DNA of 64,000 nt, taken from assembly GCF_963675165.1 (NCBI RefSeq), contig NC_087382.1, positions 5,876,315 through 5,940,314 on the forward strand, given 5' to 3'. Below, piece by piece: positions 1-12,511 of this stretch (positions are counted from its first letter, which is position 1; each line of letters starts with the position of its first letter). The notes under the pieces were generated by a model. It ran no database searches, was not told the origin of the DNA, and saw only the letters and a list, made by a program, of their open reading frames with translations. Source of the DNA: Halichondria panicea (lineage: Eukaryota; Porifera; Demospongiae; Suberitida; Halichondriidae). The translations under genes and the position numbers were made by a program.

Positions 1-101
1 CACAGGTAAATGTCGAAACTAGATACGCTCAATGTTTGTGTGTAGGTACTATTCACTTTCTGTGCATGTTGTATAGCCAGGAGCAAATGGTATTCGACTG
101 C

Positions 102-179
<78 letters not shown>

Positions 180-1282
180 ATCTGCTCGGCTTTGGCAGTG
201 TGTCTAACTATGTAGGCTACAACGCTATGACCGACTTCTTCCCTACTATGACCATGAAACCAAACCCACAATGTGACAGCAAGCATTGTGTGCAGAAACA
301 GAGAGAGCATGAGGAGTACTTGAGGGACCACCCCCCTCCCGAGCCAAAGCAGGAAGAGGCAGAGCCTGTCGTGGTGCACGAGTCGAATGAATGGGGTGAG
401 TGAATTAATTGTGTACATGTGAGTTATTTGTTTTACATTGTTTCTATAAGAAGCTGTACTGCAGTACAGTAACTGTACTGTGTTTTAATTGTCGAGCACT
501 TTTGTACATTCGTTTTGTGGAACCACGGCAACGACCCAACTACACAGAGTATCTGTTTACATTGTATGTATAATAGTCCAGCTTGATCTCAAACTAGGGA
601 TAATAGTCTACATACATACCTCTGAAAATGACATGTACCATTCTGTTAATGTTATGCTACGTATAGTGACTATTTGCCTGCGATCAAAATAGGACAAATA
701 ATAAATTAATATGAGAACCGCAAATGCAATTAACGTACGAACTACTGTACTCAATTTTATGAACACACCCATTATTCATGCAGGGATTTCTTTAGTGGAT
801 GAAACGCCTGAGAAGCAGTCCAGTGACCAGACCAACCCACCAGGGAGCCAGGGTCTGGCTGAGGGGCTAGAGTTTGCTTATACAGTGCCAACTCAGAACA
901 CATCAAAGAAAGATGAGGTGAGTAGATTTGTATGACTTCTGTTTTCCTAATTGACACTGTACGATTGTAACATCACATGATCTGCTTAATGCCATATTAC
1001 TTGTGAAACGTAGCTTTAAATGTAGACTCCTTGAAATAGCTAAGGACACCTCTTATATATAATTAGGGTACACATTATGAATTAGCCTAAAGCCTAAAAT
1101 CAGGACACCTCAATAATCAGGACACTTCCCTTAGAGGCACTTGCCTCCCAACAATTCATGTTACGTTAGTTCACTTATTCACAGTTTAGGTTATTATGTC
1201 ATCACACGCTATTTCACAGGAGGTGGGGAAAACAGACGATGTTAGTATGGAAGAACTGATGAAAGAACTGAAAAACCTTTAG
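1..1282 (+). CDS. UBA5: UBA5 (UFM1-activating enzyme), C-terminal exons, partial
   Basis: This is the 3' end of the E1 enzyme that activates the ubiquitin-like protein UFM1 in the cytosol and passes it to UFC1. Exons are 1-5 (end of a cut exon), 178-395, 784-917 and 1220-1282, all with GT-AG borders and compatible phases; the stop is TAG at 1280. The second exon gives [12 protein letters not shown] and KPNPQC, which match the end of the UBA5 adenylation domain. The 395/784 junction makes NEWGISLVDE, the position of the UBA5 LIR/UFIM motif that binds UFM1 and GABARAP-type proteins. The last exon ends in [11 protein letters not shown], matching the short C-terminal UFC1-binding helix. The catalytic cysteine region lies outside the window. 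The homology is seen in sequence; the binding roles are known for the human protein. Confidence 0.93.
103..176. repeat. (CA)n microsatellite forming a UBA5 3' splice site
   Basis: About 37 AC units run directly into the acceptor CACACAG at 177 of the 172-bp UBA5 intron (6-177). No ordinary pyrimidine tract lies between the repeat and the exon. Confidence 0.95.
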
Positions 1283-2970
1283 GTATAATGCAATAACAAT
1301 TTTCAGTCACAATGTTTTTGTATTCATTAATAATTGTAAGAAATGTTTCCATAATAATAATTAATTATGTCAATCCAGCCATAATTATTTTGGTGAGGTC
1401 AATCATTAAAACAAGATGCTCAGTAGAGCATTTACCCCGTGCGTTGATATAAGATAAGTTATATAACAGACGCGATAATTTTTCAGGAATGATAGTGAAT
1501 CTATAAAGCTCGATTAAATACAGTGTTTGTGTTTTTTGTCGCCTTCGAAGATCACCTAATTCGCTCAAACCGACACACACACACACACACCAATCACTCT
1601 ACCCTCTGCTGCGCTCGCACACGCACAAGGTAATGATTAGCATGCATGCTTATATAGATGATCGGGGTTGCTTGCAAGCTATAGTGCATATGCATGAGTA
1701 ATGCCATGCATGTCGAATCAACGCAAACAATGAACATATTACTTCCCATCCGAACATATTATTTCAACAAACTTTAGCTTTATGCCCCATACTAGCCTCG
1801 TCCCCACTTCCACTGCTTGGCTTGCATTGGAGGCGGCTTATAGCTATATCATACTGTATTAATAGCATTACAGGGGGGTAACGATGTCAGGGGCTACATT
1901 GAGGGGGGGCGAGGGGGGTATTTCGCCCCCCTGGGATTTAACAAATTTGATTTAGGATGGACACTGATTATATAGAAGCTGAGGTGGTAGTCAGTAGTTT
2001 TAAACAGCTATTATGCGCACCTAACACTGTAATCACTGGTAATGTCACTTGATAGCTACATAATTATGAGATCTAAGCCACAAATTTTTCCGGGGGAGCA
2101 TGCCCCCGGACCCCCCTAGTTTGGCATAAACCAAAGGTACATGCCTGTCGCATCGGGGGCTTCGCCCCCGCCTATATTTTTCATTCGCCCAATTTGTACC
2201 CCTGACCCAAAATCCTGGATGCAGTCCTGGATCATGTGTCACTAGATTGACGTTCACAACTAAAAACTAAACACTATTATGTATTCACAAGAGACTCAAC
2301 AATTAAGAATGACATTGTAATACAGAGAAGATCATGATCAGAAAAGATTATGTTTAATAATGAATCGCAATACTGCCACCCGCACTGCCACCCGCAGCAG
2401 GGGTACTCAGGTCGACTGATTGCATGCATAGTGCTATCAGGAGTGATGTAGACAGTCTGACACTTTCATGGCTGTTTTAAACTGCTAATGAGACAGTGGT
2501 TGAATAAGCTACTGGTTAGCTCTAGTTACAACAAAATATTAAACATGTGATTGTCGGTAACATTTACGGTAGTCAGTCGACCTACCATTGGACTATTACA
2601 GTGCATGCGCATGCATGCATGCGAATTCTCAGTAATCATAATTATAGTTACAGCCTATAGAATCTATAATTATGCATAGAGTCTTTTAATGGATCATGTT
2701 GCAACACATTGTATGTTTTCATTGTCTTTATTTAGTAAGGTATAATCCCTATCATTTCCTGTTTAGTAGCCCAGTGTGAGGTTTTATCACAAATTGAAGA
2801 ATCAGCCCTTGCTGCTTTGTGTTGATTGAGACAGAGAGTAGGGACAACTACAATCAATGATGTAAGCTGACAGGAGTATTATGTATGTATAATAAATTGT
2901 AGATTTAGCATTGCAACACTGCATAGATCTAATAATTTTTCTCCAACTATAATTTTAGACAAAACTGAAA
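1283..2970. other. Intergenic region, UBA5 to Death/ankyrin gene; GC-rich hairpins
   Basis: No gene seen. There is a short CA run at 1573-1590. G/C-rich repeat sequence lies at about 1870-2230, with hairpins at 1906-1936, 2090-2109 and 2154-2170 (CGGGGGC-TTC-GCCCCCG). ATGC-rich sequence is at 2604-2622. Confidence 0.7.
2090..2119 (+). mobile_element. Candidate Helitron 3' terminus
   Basis: A hairpin CCGGGGG-AGCATG-CCCCCGG (2090-2109) is followed after six C/A bases by CTAG (2116-2119) and then a T. Hairpin, CTRR and an A|T insertion site is the usual Helitron 3' end. The 5' end was not fixed. Confidence 0.4.
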
Positions 2971-5900
2971 ATGTCCTCTCTTTCACTGAAGGATGTTAGT
3001 AAAATTTGCGCTGTGGAGAAGCACTGCATCATCACAGATGATCTTCAGTTATTGTATACTGCCACTTTTGGAGCTCGAAACAAGTGGCGCAATATCTTAC
3101 TAAATCTCAAAGTTAGTATTGCTACAATTGAGAGTATTGGCAGTAAATTCCGTGAAGATCCTGATGATTGCTATCGTGAAGGGCTTATTGAGTGGCTGAA
3201 AGGTGGAGAGAGAAGCTGGGAAGATGTGGTGGATGCTTTATGCAGTCCTATTGTGGGCCACAGTGACATAGCCACAACAGTTGAGAGAAACCACATCCTG
3301 CATACTGCAACTTCACATGGTTAGCCGCTAGCTACATTTATTGTTAATTGAGCTGTCAGTAAGATGATACAGTACCTTTATTGTATTATTTGTGTTCGTT
3401 TATTCTGTGACGTGCAATGTATACTTACATGGCTACGTATCATTCCCTTTCCTTATACAGGAAGGATTATAGCTATAGCCATGCATGTGGGGTCCAATAT
3501 AGCTTTTCTAGGTATTCAGCATGACGTGACAGAATGTGGATTTACTGATGCACATGTGTGGATTCACTAGTAATGGCATTGTTACGTTATGCTACATCTG
3601 CATGAGTGCAATCAAAATTACTAGCTTGCTCGTAGCTATTCGTGACGTATACAGTATTCTTTTACAGATGTCTCGAGTGTACCTGCTGTTCGGCCGATAA
3701 GCATGGACAGTTCAAGATCCTCTGGAGTTTGGTCGATAGCTGAAAAACATACTGAGCTTAGGAGAATCTCTTTTCAGTGTGGTTGTGGAAATTGCACAGC
3801 GCTGGGCTTTATAAAAGGTAAAGACCGCTGCCGAAGTAAAAAACTCCCTCAGGTCAAAGTTTGGACTCCTGAAACTCTTTCACCTGTGGACAGAATAACA
3901 AAAACAGAACTTCCATACAGCATCTTCGAGGAAGCTCTGAAAGACGAAACTCGAAAGGTATTTGACAGTTTTTGTAGCCTCCTTCATGCTACATTCAAGA
4001 TGCTTCAGAAAAATGCTACTTTCGATGATGTGAAAGGCTTTGTAAGCAGCCTTCTAGCGAGACGCACCTACTACGGTGAAATTTACTCAGAAGTGGAGAG
4101 TCAACATTTCGGCTTGATACGAAATTTCAGTGATTTGCGTGAGTATTTGGAGATCAACTGTTGCTCTTGGTTCAACTACAAGATTATTGTAGCGTTGAGA
4201 AAACAGTTCAGAAGAAATCGACCGCTCAAAAAAGACGATAAACTGGCCACTTATAAAGATTTGTTTAATCAGTATGTTAATCGTCGTTCCTTTCTGTTTC
4301 TTGATGATCTTGGACCGGAACTACCGCAAGAAAGCTCTGTCAATGTAATCTGCAAAATTGATGTTGATTTCACGACTATCACACCACAGCAAATAGCACA
4401 TCTCAAGAAAGTACTGATTGAGTGCATACAACAGATTTCTGAATATAGCTTAACACTGAAGAATGTGAAGGACGGATGTACGGAGCTCACCTTTCGAGCA
4501 CCAGCCTACCTGAGGGGTATCAAAGAGCTGACACCTACTCAAGTCAACCAACTGCAACAGAATCGTTTTTTATTATTGAAAATTGATAATAAAATCTTTT
4601 TATCAGTAAGTTTAAGCTTCGGACATGCTGACCGAATTAAAGCCTTAGCTTATACTGTACTATCGCAAAACTCCAGTCGTTTTATTATCATGATTCTTGT
4701 TTATACTTTCAGACTGAGGCACAGAGTGAAGAAACACATGGTAAGAAATATCGTATGTATAATTTTGGAGTACTTCGTGCTGGCTGTTGGATTATATAAA
4801 TATGTGTGCTTGTTCACCATCGATCACAATACTAATTTGAAATTGCCTCCTTTGCATATTTAAGTTGTGTAGCGTAATATATCATTATGACGTTAGATAA
4901 CACAGATAATCATAACTTCCGTGTTCCTTGAATGATAGCATGCTGCTATTCAATCCAGGAATTGGCACCAATTTGTCAGGTCTGTGTACGACAAGCAGAA
5001 GCCTACTGAAAGCATTCCAAGAAGGTGATGCATTGGCAGCGAGTCATCTGATGGCATGTGAGGATTGTACAAATGGCATTGACAAAATCACCGACACTGA
5101 CAAAATGTCTCTTCTCCATCTTGCTTGTCGCTGGGATTGGGTATTGTGGGAACAGATTATCATCGATCTTGTCACTAAATACAAATGCACTGTTTCAGCT
5201 TTGAACGAAGATGGAGACACACCCCTTCATGTAGCATGCCGATTTAACAATGAGAAAGCAGTACATTTCTTGCTCACACTTGATGAATGCAATCCTGTTG
5301 CTCAAAATATTGCTGGTGTCACTGCCCTCCAAATTGCCGACGAGAAACAACATCATGGTGTTTTGAGACAATTACTTTTCTATTCTGCCAAGCTTGATTT
5401 CGATGTGGAGGATTCCATATTTCCGTCTAACTATACTGCTCCAAGCACAAACGTGCATCATCATTTTTTAAGAGGTATGATAATTATATGCTTGTGCTTT
5501 GAATATCTCATTAGTTTTACTGTAGAACGAATGGAGATGTATGGAGGAAATGTAGTGCAAGCACAGAAGTTGCGCAGCAGACTAGAAGGGAGCACCACCT
5601 CTGGTGAAAGTATGTACACAGTCGTTGTAACCTGTGTGAACTATAAGAGAATGTTAATACTCTAGCTATATATTTACACAGCCTGTATTCAAATGTATAT
5701 ACTACATTCTACAGCCTCCGTAGAGTCTTCCTTGACTGATGCTTCTATAAGGTGCAGTCTGACCAGAGATTCTGAAGCACTCCTTAAGCCAGCCAACAAA
5801 AGGTGTCTACCAGCTGAGCAGACCTATCATCATTCTGGGAACATTCCCGATACAAAGACCATTAGTGTGAGGAGATACAATCAACAGCTCCGTCTCGACT

Positions 5901-6879
5901 GCTCCTTTAAGGTAGAATTGTTATGTGATAATTCTTACTGTGAATTGCTGTTCTTCACATACAATAGGACACTTACACAAGAAAGAATGTATGCCTCGCT
6001 GCGGTAATGGTTTTGCTGTTTGTGATAGCTGTAGTATGCCTTGTTCTTGCATCTAGTAGTATGGCTGAGCAGAATTTCGAATCTACACTGATTGTACAAC
6101 TTCCAGAGCGATCTTCAGTCTTTATCAACTCATTTATGACAAAAACACTTACGTTGAGCATCACTAGTACCGATTCTAAGTTTGAAGTCAATTTATTCGC
6201 ACCAAACTGTGCTACTATTATGCTTGAAGAAGTTACAATCGATAAAGAAGGCAATTTTTCCTCAACAGCAGTGAACTACCATGTTCTTGATGAGCGTTAC
6301 GTTTCTACTTCTGGAGTCTTGGAATATCAGTTTGATATGCCATCTAGTTTTGCTGGAGATTGTCCAATAACTCTTGTAATTTTCGACGATCTCTCAAGTT
6401 TTGAGCAGTTCCGCTCCACAGGAACGTGGTTGTACTCGTACACTGAAATGTGTATTCAGAATAATCAAAATATCGCGAGTCTAACGCTTCAAGCAAAATC
6501 TTATTACTTCACTGGCGTTTACATATCACCTCAACTAAAACCTGTGCCTGTTACGTATAAGATTAATGGAACTCTCCAGCAGTATCTTCCAACATCATTG
6601 GATATTTGTACGATCACACCCGACGAAAACAGCACTTGCACATTTCAAGCGCTCGGTACGAGTGAGGTATGCATTTTAGGTTCTGTACCAAGACGAAGTA
6701 GTTCAGAAATTGTAAAAGCTGAAATAAGCTATCATCTATCTACTGATTCAGCAAGTATTACAGGAGTGGCAGTGACCGCAACATTTGGGATTGTGTCATT
6801 TATACTTCTTGTATCTATTTTCATAGCTATAGTTGTAGTTTATATAGTACGTAAACGAAACCTTGTTCGTGTGTTATAA
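2971..6879 (+). CDS. Death domain-ankyrin-two-pass membrane protein
   Basis: I join seven exons: 2971-3319, 3668-4605, 4713-4740 (28-nt microexon), 4959-5474, 5526-5609, 5715-5911 and 5968-6879. All have GT-AG borders and matching phases, giving about 1007 residues. Residues about 8-105 look like a Death domain (IESIGSKFREDPDDCY, then GLIEWLKGGERSWEDVVDAL). Residues 118-429 are a region I do not recognise, with a CGCGNC start. Residues about 450-610 hold ankyrin repeats (MSLLHLACRW, GDTPLHVACRFNNEKAVHFLL, GVTALQIA). TM1 is at about 712-731, then a ~240-residue, N-glycosylation-rich ectodomain, TM2 at about 974-998 and a short basic tail. The last exon also has its own ATG at 6007 with a signal-like start, so a separate 290-aa gene is the alternative; the 56-nt intron 5912-5967 argues for one gene. 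Function unknown; innate or apoptotic signalling at a membrane is inference. Confidence 0.75.
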
Positions 6880-6985
6880 CTCATGCTGTGTGTCCGAATT
6901 TTTATTTTCATAATTACAATCATGCACAAGTGACATGCATATAAGCATGTGGGTGATGCAGCCATGCACTGTTAATATGAAGCTT

Positions 6986-7388
6986 ATATGTGACAGGCTC
7001 TGGGAAAACCAGACTATTGAGCTACAGCTAAATTTATGCCTGCAGTATAAAATCTCAATTATTGGTGTATAAGTATCTACAGTCCTTCTACTACCTCTCT
7101 GTAAAATCTGATGCTCTAAATCCAGCTCTTTCCATCGAAACGCTTCGTCCAAACTTTCGTTATTACCTTATTTTTCCTATAATTGAGCGATCTTTGAGAG
7201 ACGTTTTTCTCGATACTACATTTTACGGCTTCGAGTTTCTAACGCGCATAACTCGGGTATGAAATTAGGTATGTGAACACTAAGCATATCATTGTGTAGG
7301 CGATGCTCTGCTCTATCATTTGGTACATTAATCACCAAAATTTTAGCCTGCTCCAATAAGTCTGGTTTTCCCAGAGCCTGTCACATAT
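6986..7388. mobile_element. MITE with perfect 30-bp terminal inverted repeats
   Basis: Arms 6986-7015 and 7359-7388 are exact reverse complements (core GTGACAGGCTCTGGG). The TA flanks would fit a Tc1/mariner-type target duplication. No coding capacity seen inside. Confidence 0.85.
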
Positions 7389-8620
7389 GATGTACACATC
7401 CATGACTGCACTGTGATCAATAACGTTAATGTGTTTATGCTTGTAATTTCCAAATGCATGTATTCATAACAGGAGTGAGGGGAGTGTGATGATATAATAG
7501 TGTTAAACATAATTATTACGAGTTGCTATAAATTATAGTCTTTATTGCACAAAATACACTGTGTATACACACTAATGTGTATATATATATACACTGGGTA
7601 AATATAGAGCTACTTTATAAGTTTTGTATCGCCTTCGGAACTTAACAAAGTATCATCGGTCTTAATGTCCCTATAGCAACACTACCCTCTGACACTTTGA
7701 CGGTCTCCTCTGGTGATTTCTGAGAGTTCTCAGTTGCCACCACTGGCAGCCTGTATGAAGAAATAGTTATAAAATGATATGTTTGATCACATGCATATCA
7801 TGCATGCAGGCCTGGCTGTGTAGGGGTCTTAATTATGTATAGGCATGGCAAAATTAAAATTACACAATCAGTACTTAGTAGTAATTCCCCCTTCGATGGC
7901 TGCTCGCGAGACTACACTTGAGCACCATTGAAACCTATGGAGTCACAGAATCATAGCTCAATGATAACACGATTAATTATGCCATGAAAGAGTATAGGAC
8001 TTTACTTAGAGATTAGCTGGCAATTAACATGTGACAAGTTATATATACTAGCTAGCTAACTATTAACCACAAGCCACCACAATATTTATGCATGTATTGC
8101 TAGTATTCTCTTGCCTTGCCCTTGCCCCTGTACTTCAGTGGTCACAGAGAGTACTGCCAGCAAAGCAAATTGAAGTAAAGACATCGATCTTGAGCACTGT
8201 CTTCTTTTTTAATAGCCAAAACAAACTAGGGTAGCCCCACCCTCAAACTGTAGAATGCGGGGGAGGACCTCATTATAATTACAAATAGATATACAGATGG
8301 ATATATAAAATTATAAAACAGATGGATTCTATATTGCTATACGTTGGTGCATGGCTAAACTCTTAACTGTTAGCTTGCATGCTAGCTATAGTTATAATTA
8401 TGCACACAACGTTACAGCCTAATGACTATAGTCTATAGCATGACGGGCGTATTTGGGTCAATAATAGTATGCAATGATTTCAGCGATTGATTGAAAACAG
8501 TTGTCATAAGTTTTTAATAATCAAGAACACGATTATAAAACTACAATTAGAATAGAAAAGCAGGCACAGATTACAGGGGTTAAACACAACAAGCTACACT
8601 ACAAGGTGTTGTATAAGCTA
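7389..8620. other. Gene-poor interval with one possible exon
   Basis: Mostly AT-rich sequence with no clear gene. On the minus strand 7750-7642 follows a good acceptor (ATACAG) and is open to TAA, starting LPVVATENSQKSPEET. It could be an alternative last exon of erlin or a relic; I cannot decide. Confidence 0.4.
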
Positions 8621-8798
8621 TTAAGTCTGAGCAGCTTCTGTCTGAGTAGCTACAACCTCCACTGGGTCTGGCGGCCCCTCTCTCAGAAATAGATTGGGAA
8701 TATTGTTCCCAAAATAGAGTTTAGTGTTCTTGGTCAGAGAGCGAATTCTCTCCAGCTCCAAGTATTCAGGAGTCAATTTGAGCTGGTGTGTATGTGGG

Positions 8799-8858
<60 letters not shown>

Positions 8859-9363
8859 GTGGTTAGTGTGAGTGAGTAGTAAGTGACGCGCGGATGTGTA
8901 TATAATTATACAGAGAGTATATCATTATGCATACAGGTCCAAAAATACAGTTGACCCTTTCAAAGTAATTGTTTGTCCTGAGTGACTTTTTTATGTGTAT
9001 ACAGAGAGTATAATAATTACGTATACAGGTCCAGTAAAGTAATTAGTGTCCTTTACGAGAGACCGATTTTTTTGAACTGAGAGTCATTTTACGTGTAATA
9101 CAGCCCCTTACTCGTAATGAAGGCTCCACTGACCACAGGGACAATTATCAATCTTTACAACATTACTCTATAACACTATAGCCCTCACCCTATTTGCTTC
9201 AGTCTGTTTCTCAGTCAAATAGTATTCAGCATCAGCTTGAGCCTTTCCTCGTGCCAGACTGGCCTCATCCTCAATCTCAGACATCCTCCTCTGCTTCTCT
9301 TTCTCCATGATCTTACGGTCGTACTGAATCTTGGTCACCTCGGCAACTTGTTCAGCCTCTGTG

Positions 9364-9440
<77 letters not shown>

Positions 9441-12272
9441 TGTGTGATCACCGTGTAGAGGTTTATGCAGGCATGGCAAGATAATGCACGTACACAATGT
9501 AGGGAAGAAAATGACTCTATATAGAAATTATACTTCCCTTAAAAATTGAAGTAATTGCACATGAATACAGATTTATTAGAAGGTAATGAGTATCAGCAAG
9601 AGTATTCCTGGTATCAGTGTACATTTCACCCGCTATATGTATCCTTGGGAACACCTTACATGCATGTACACACATGTTCATACATATACTATAGTGCGTA
9701 ATTATAATTCTGTGAATCTACAAAAATGTACATACCACACACACATACATACCACACACACACACACACACACACACCGCTCACCGATGACAGCTTTCTT
9801 TCTCTCAGTCTCTGCCTCCTTCTCAATCACCTTCTGTTTCTGTACCACTATCATCAGTTTTGTCTTTTCAGCCTCCCTACAGGAATGGTACACAGAGTCA
9901 ACGAACAAAAATGATGGCATAATTATATTGTACTGAAGCACGAGGGCGTAAAATAATTACATTGTGGTTACCCTGTATAAGCAGGTTTACCACGTAAAGC
10001 TTCCATAGCATGACTGTGTGTATTTGTGTGAACTAAACAGGCTTGACTGTCTATACCTTCATTGGCATACTCCTGAGGTATAGGGAGTTTCTACATGTAG
10101 TAGTTGTGACATTAAAAAATAAAATTGGAGCACTATAATTATAAGTGTCTATTGTGAGTATTGTCTAGAGTTTGTCCTATCAAGAGAGCAATCTACATGT
10201 ACATGTACAGTCATGTAGCAGACTTTTTGTACACCTGAAAATTACATTAAAAAGTGCAATTGATTCGTGTGTACGTAATGTGAAATATTTAACTGGGTAT
10301 AATTATAATTCATACGAAAAATTGGACTAACGAAACTTTTCTGACAGCCTATACAAATGTACATACACACACGCCGGCCTCCCAGACTTACATGAGCTCA
10401 TAGTTCTTTCTGATAGACTCGGGGATCTTTGGTTTTGTGACCCTGACAGCTTGAACCAATAGCCCTGGGGCCATGGACGTGAGGTCTTGCTGTAGAGCGC
10501 TCTTCAGGTTCTCGTCAATCCTGTCTGTAGAGGTAGTTAGAGAGGTATGAGTGTGTGGGAGGTGGGATAGAGGGGTGTGGGGGGTAGGATAGAGGTGGTG
10601 TAGGGGTAGGATAGAGGGGTGTGGGGGGGTAGTTAGAGGTGTGGGGGATGGTCATAATGACATGTTTATAATTACGGTTGGACACATGACAAACAAGCTT
10701 AGTTATGAGTGGGTAGAGCCTAAGTTTACACAAAAAAGGGTCAAGAGAAATCTAATACGACAAGAATATCCAGAGGTCTACACGTAAGAAAAATGTACAG
10801 CAGCAGCAAAAAAAATCTAAGCAATTAATATGCACAACACTGGCTATAGCACTGTGTGTGATATTGTACTCACCAAACAGCTGGATGTAGACCTCTTGAA
10901 GGGAGTGAGAGCTGCAGAACTGTAAGAAAGAAGTGTGTGGATTATCATAGCCACAGTTATTGTACACGTATGTATCGATGGGACCCAGCTGGAAAGTAGA
11001 AACTTAAAATTAAGGTTTAAAATATTGATCATTGCACTCATAATTATTATACACATATACGCAGATATTCTAGTGTTGCAGTTGGTGCCCACCTGGTTGA
11101 GCTCGTGATGGACCTTGTTGAAGATCAGTGCCTTGTCGTAGTCGGCCGTGTACCTCTTCACAATATCATGTACTGCATGGAGGAGCAAACAATTGGTATT
11201 AATTGAGAACTCAATAGTAATTAATGTACTGCTGTGTATACTCTAAGAGCTGGATTTCGCTTTCACATTTCATGATTATTCTATATGTAGGTCACCCTCT
11301 ATAATACAGCCAGGATATAATGAGCCCCAAATTCTCCATTGCTTGTGTTTCAACCTTTGTTAGCAGGCTACCTCTTTATTATAGCCACTGTTGGTCTGCT
11401 CGAAACAAATTTCACTGTACACACTCACGTATCCTCTACACAATTAACTAGTGAACATTAGTTAATAACCTTTAGTTGGGTCTAATATGTTGACCACCTC
11501 CACTCTATCAAAATAGATCATCACTCCACCACTGGTACCACATGGGACGTTCTTCACCTCATCAGTTTGGAGGGTCGTCTGAATATGGGGGAGAGGGGAG
11601 GGATCAATACGACGTGATGTCTTGAAATGATGGATTTTGGGCCAAAAGCATTTTGTGAGCATACAATTGACTACAGAGTTCAAATTGAAAACAATGAAAA
11701 GTACATGTACATGTACAGCAATCCCATGAATGGCCCCACATGCTCCATAGATACAACTGCAGACACACCCACCCACCTGTACTCTCTGGAAGGTAGTTAG
11801 GAAGGGAAACATGAGATGGAACCCTGGGCCGCTGGTCCCGTCCAACAGAGCACCACCCTACAAGGTACAAAGGTCATAATAGTGACGTGCACATGGCAAT
11901 TAGAACTAGAATCAATTTTATAGCATGCAGTAACTGTATTATAGAGGGTGTTTTCTGTGGTAATAACCAAGGGGTGTAGCTGGGAGGTTTCATGTAGAAA
12001 AACATTTTTCAGACAGAGAAAGGTGCTATAAAGATTCTACTCAACTTACACGATAATACACTCCAACGTGTCCTGCAGAACAAACAAAAAACAGATAAAT
12101 ACAAAGTGCCCAAAGCCTAGCTAGCCATGAACGAGCACACATCAACTAAAATGTTAGCTAGCTAGGAACCAACGCCACTTGACTTGCCTTCATCTATCTT
12201 GTGCAGTGACAGGGAAACGAAGACTCCTGTTGCTGCCAGCAGCGCTCCTAGAATTATCACTTGGTTGGCCAT
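8621..12272 (-). CDS. ERLIN2: Erlin (ER lipid-raft SPFH/prohibitin-domain protein)
   Basis: Ten exons on the minus strand: 12272-12188, 12072-12050 (23-nt microexon), 11857-11777, 11578-11470, 11172-11093, 10919-10874, 10524-10392, 9876-9785, 9358-9189 and 8782-8621. They give 326 residues; human ERLIN2 is about 339. An N-terminal signal-anchor ([20 protein letters not shown]) precedes the SPFH domain. Conserved stretches include [67 protein letters not shown] and [13 protein letters not shown]. Erlins form ER membrane complexes that mark activated IP3 receptors and SREBP machinery for ERAD (known for the family). Intron 1 has a GC donor (GAAG|GCAAGT). The C-tail is divergent. The choice between ERLIN1 and ERLIN2 is not meaningful at this distance. 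Confidence 0.95.
8800..8856. repeat. (GA)n microsatellite in erlin intron 9
   Basis: A GA dinucleotide tract flanked by G-runs, just inside the intron before the last erlin exon; it reads (CT)n on the sense strand. Confidence 0.95.
9366..9437. repeat. (TG)n tract at the 3' end of erlin intron 8
   Basis: About 36 TG units, (CA)n on the erlin sense strand. The tract ends 7 nt upstream of the exon 9 border (9358; acceptor CTCACAG). Confidence 0.95.
9753..9777. repeat. (CA)n tract at the 5' end of erlin intron 8
   Basis: About 12 CA units, (GU)n on the erlin sense strand, beginning a few bases after the exon 8 donor at 9784. It is complementary to the repeat at the other end of the same intron. 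Confidence 0.92.
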
Positions 12273-12511
12273 ACTTCTAGACAATCTATAAGTCCTTGAA
12301 ACTGAGAATCTAACATGTGCTGACCTGCTTTTAATATCTTTTCAGCAGGCTGAATTGAAAGAGGGAAATCCCCCGAAACGTGTAGCTATCACCTGCTACC
12401 ACATTGTGGCGGGGTGATGTGTACAAGTTAGATTGTACGTGTACACGATCGATCGAGTGGACTGTTTCTTTCTTTCATCAGCCGGCCGACGTCGTGTCAG
12501 ACAGCTCAGCA
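12273..12511. promoter_or_regulatory. Bidirectional promoter, erlin / dCMP deaminase
   Basis: Only 239 bp separate the two divergent start codons. There is no obvious TATA box. The segment is locally more GC-rich, with GGCGGGG near 12409 and a GCCGGCCGACGTCG stretch at 12481. A shared head-to-head promoter is inferred from spacing. Confidence 0.6.

Noticed and set aside
101..418. Minus-strand frame across the CA repeat at the UBA5 end
   Set aside because: Antisense to clear UBA5 exons and ends in repeat-encoded Cys-Val.
7642..7750. Possible extra last exon for erlin
   Set aside because: Good acceptor and stop, but erlin already has a complete last exon at 8621-8782 and no donor in a matching phase was convincing.
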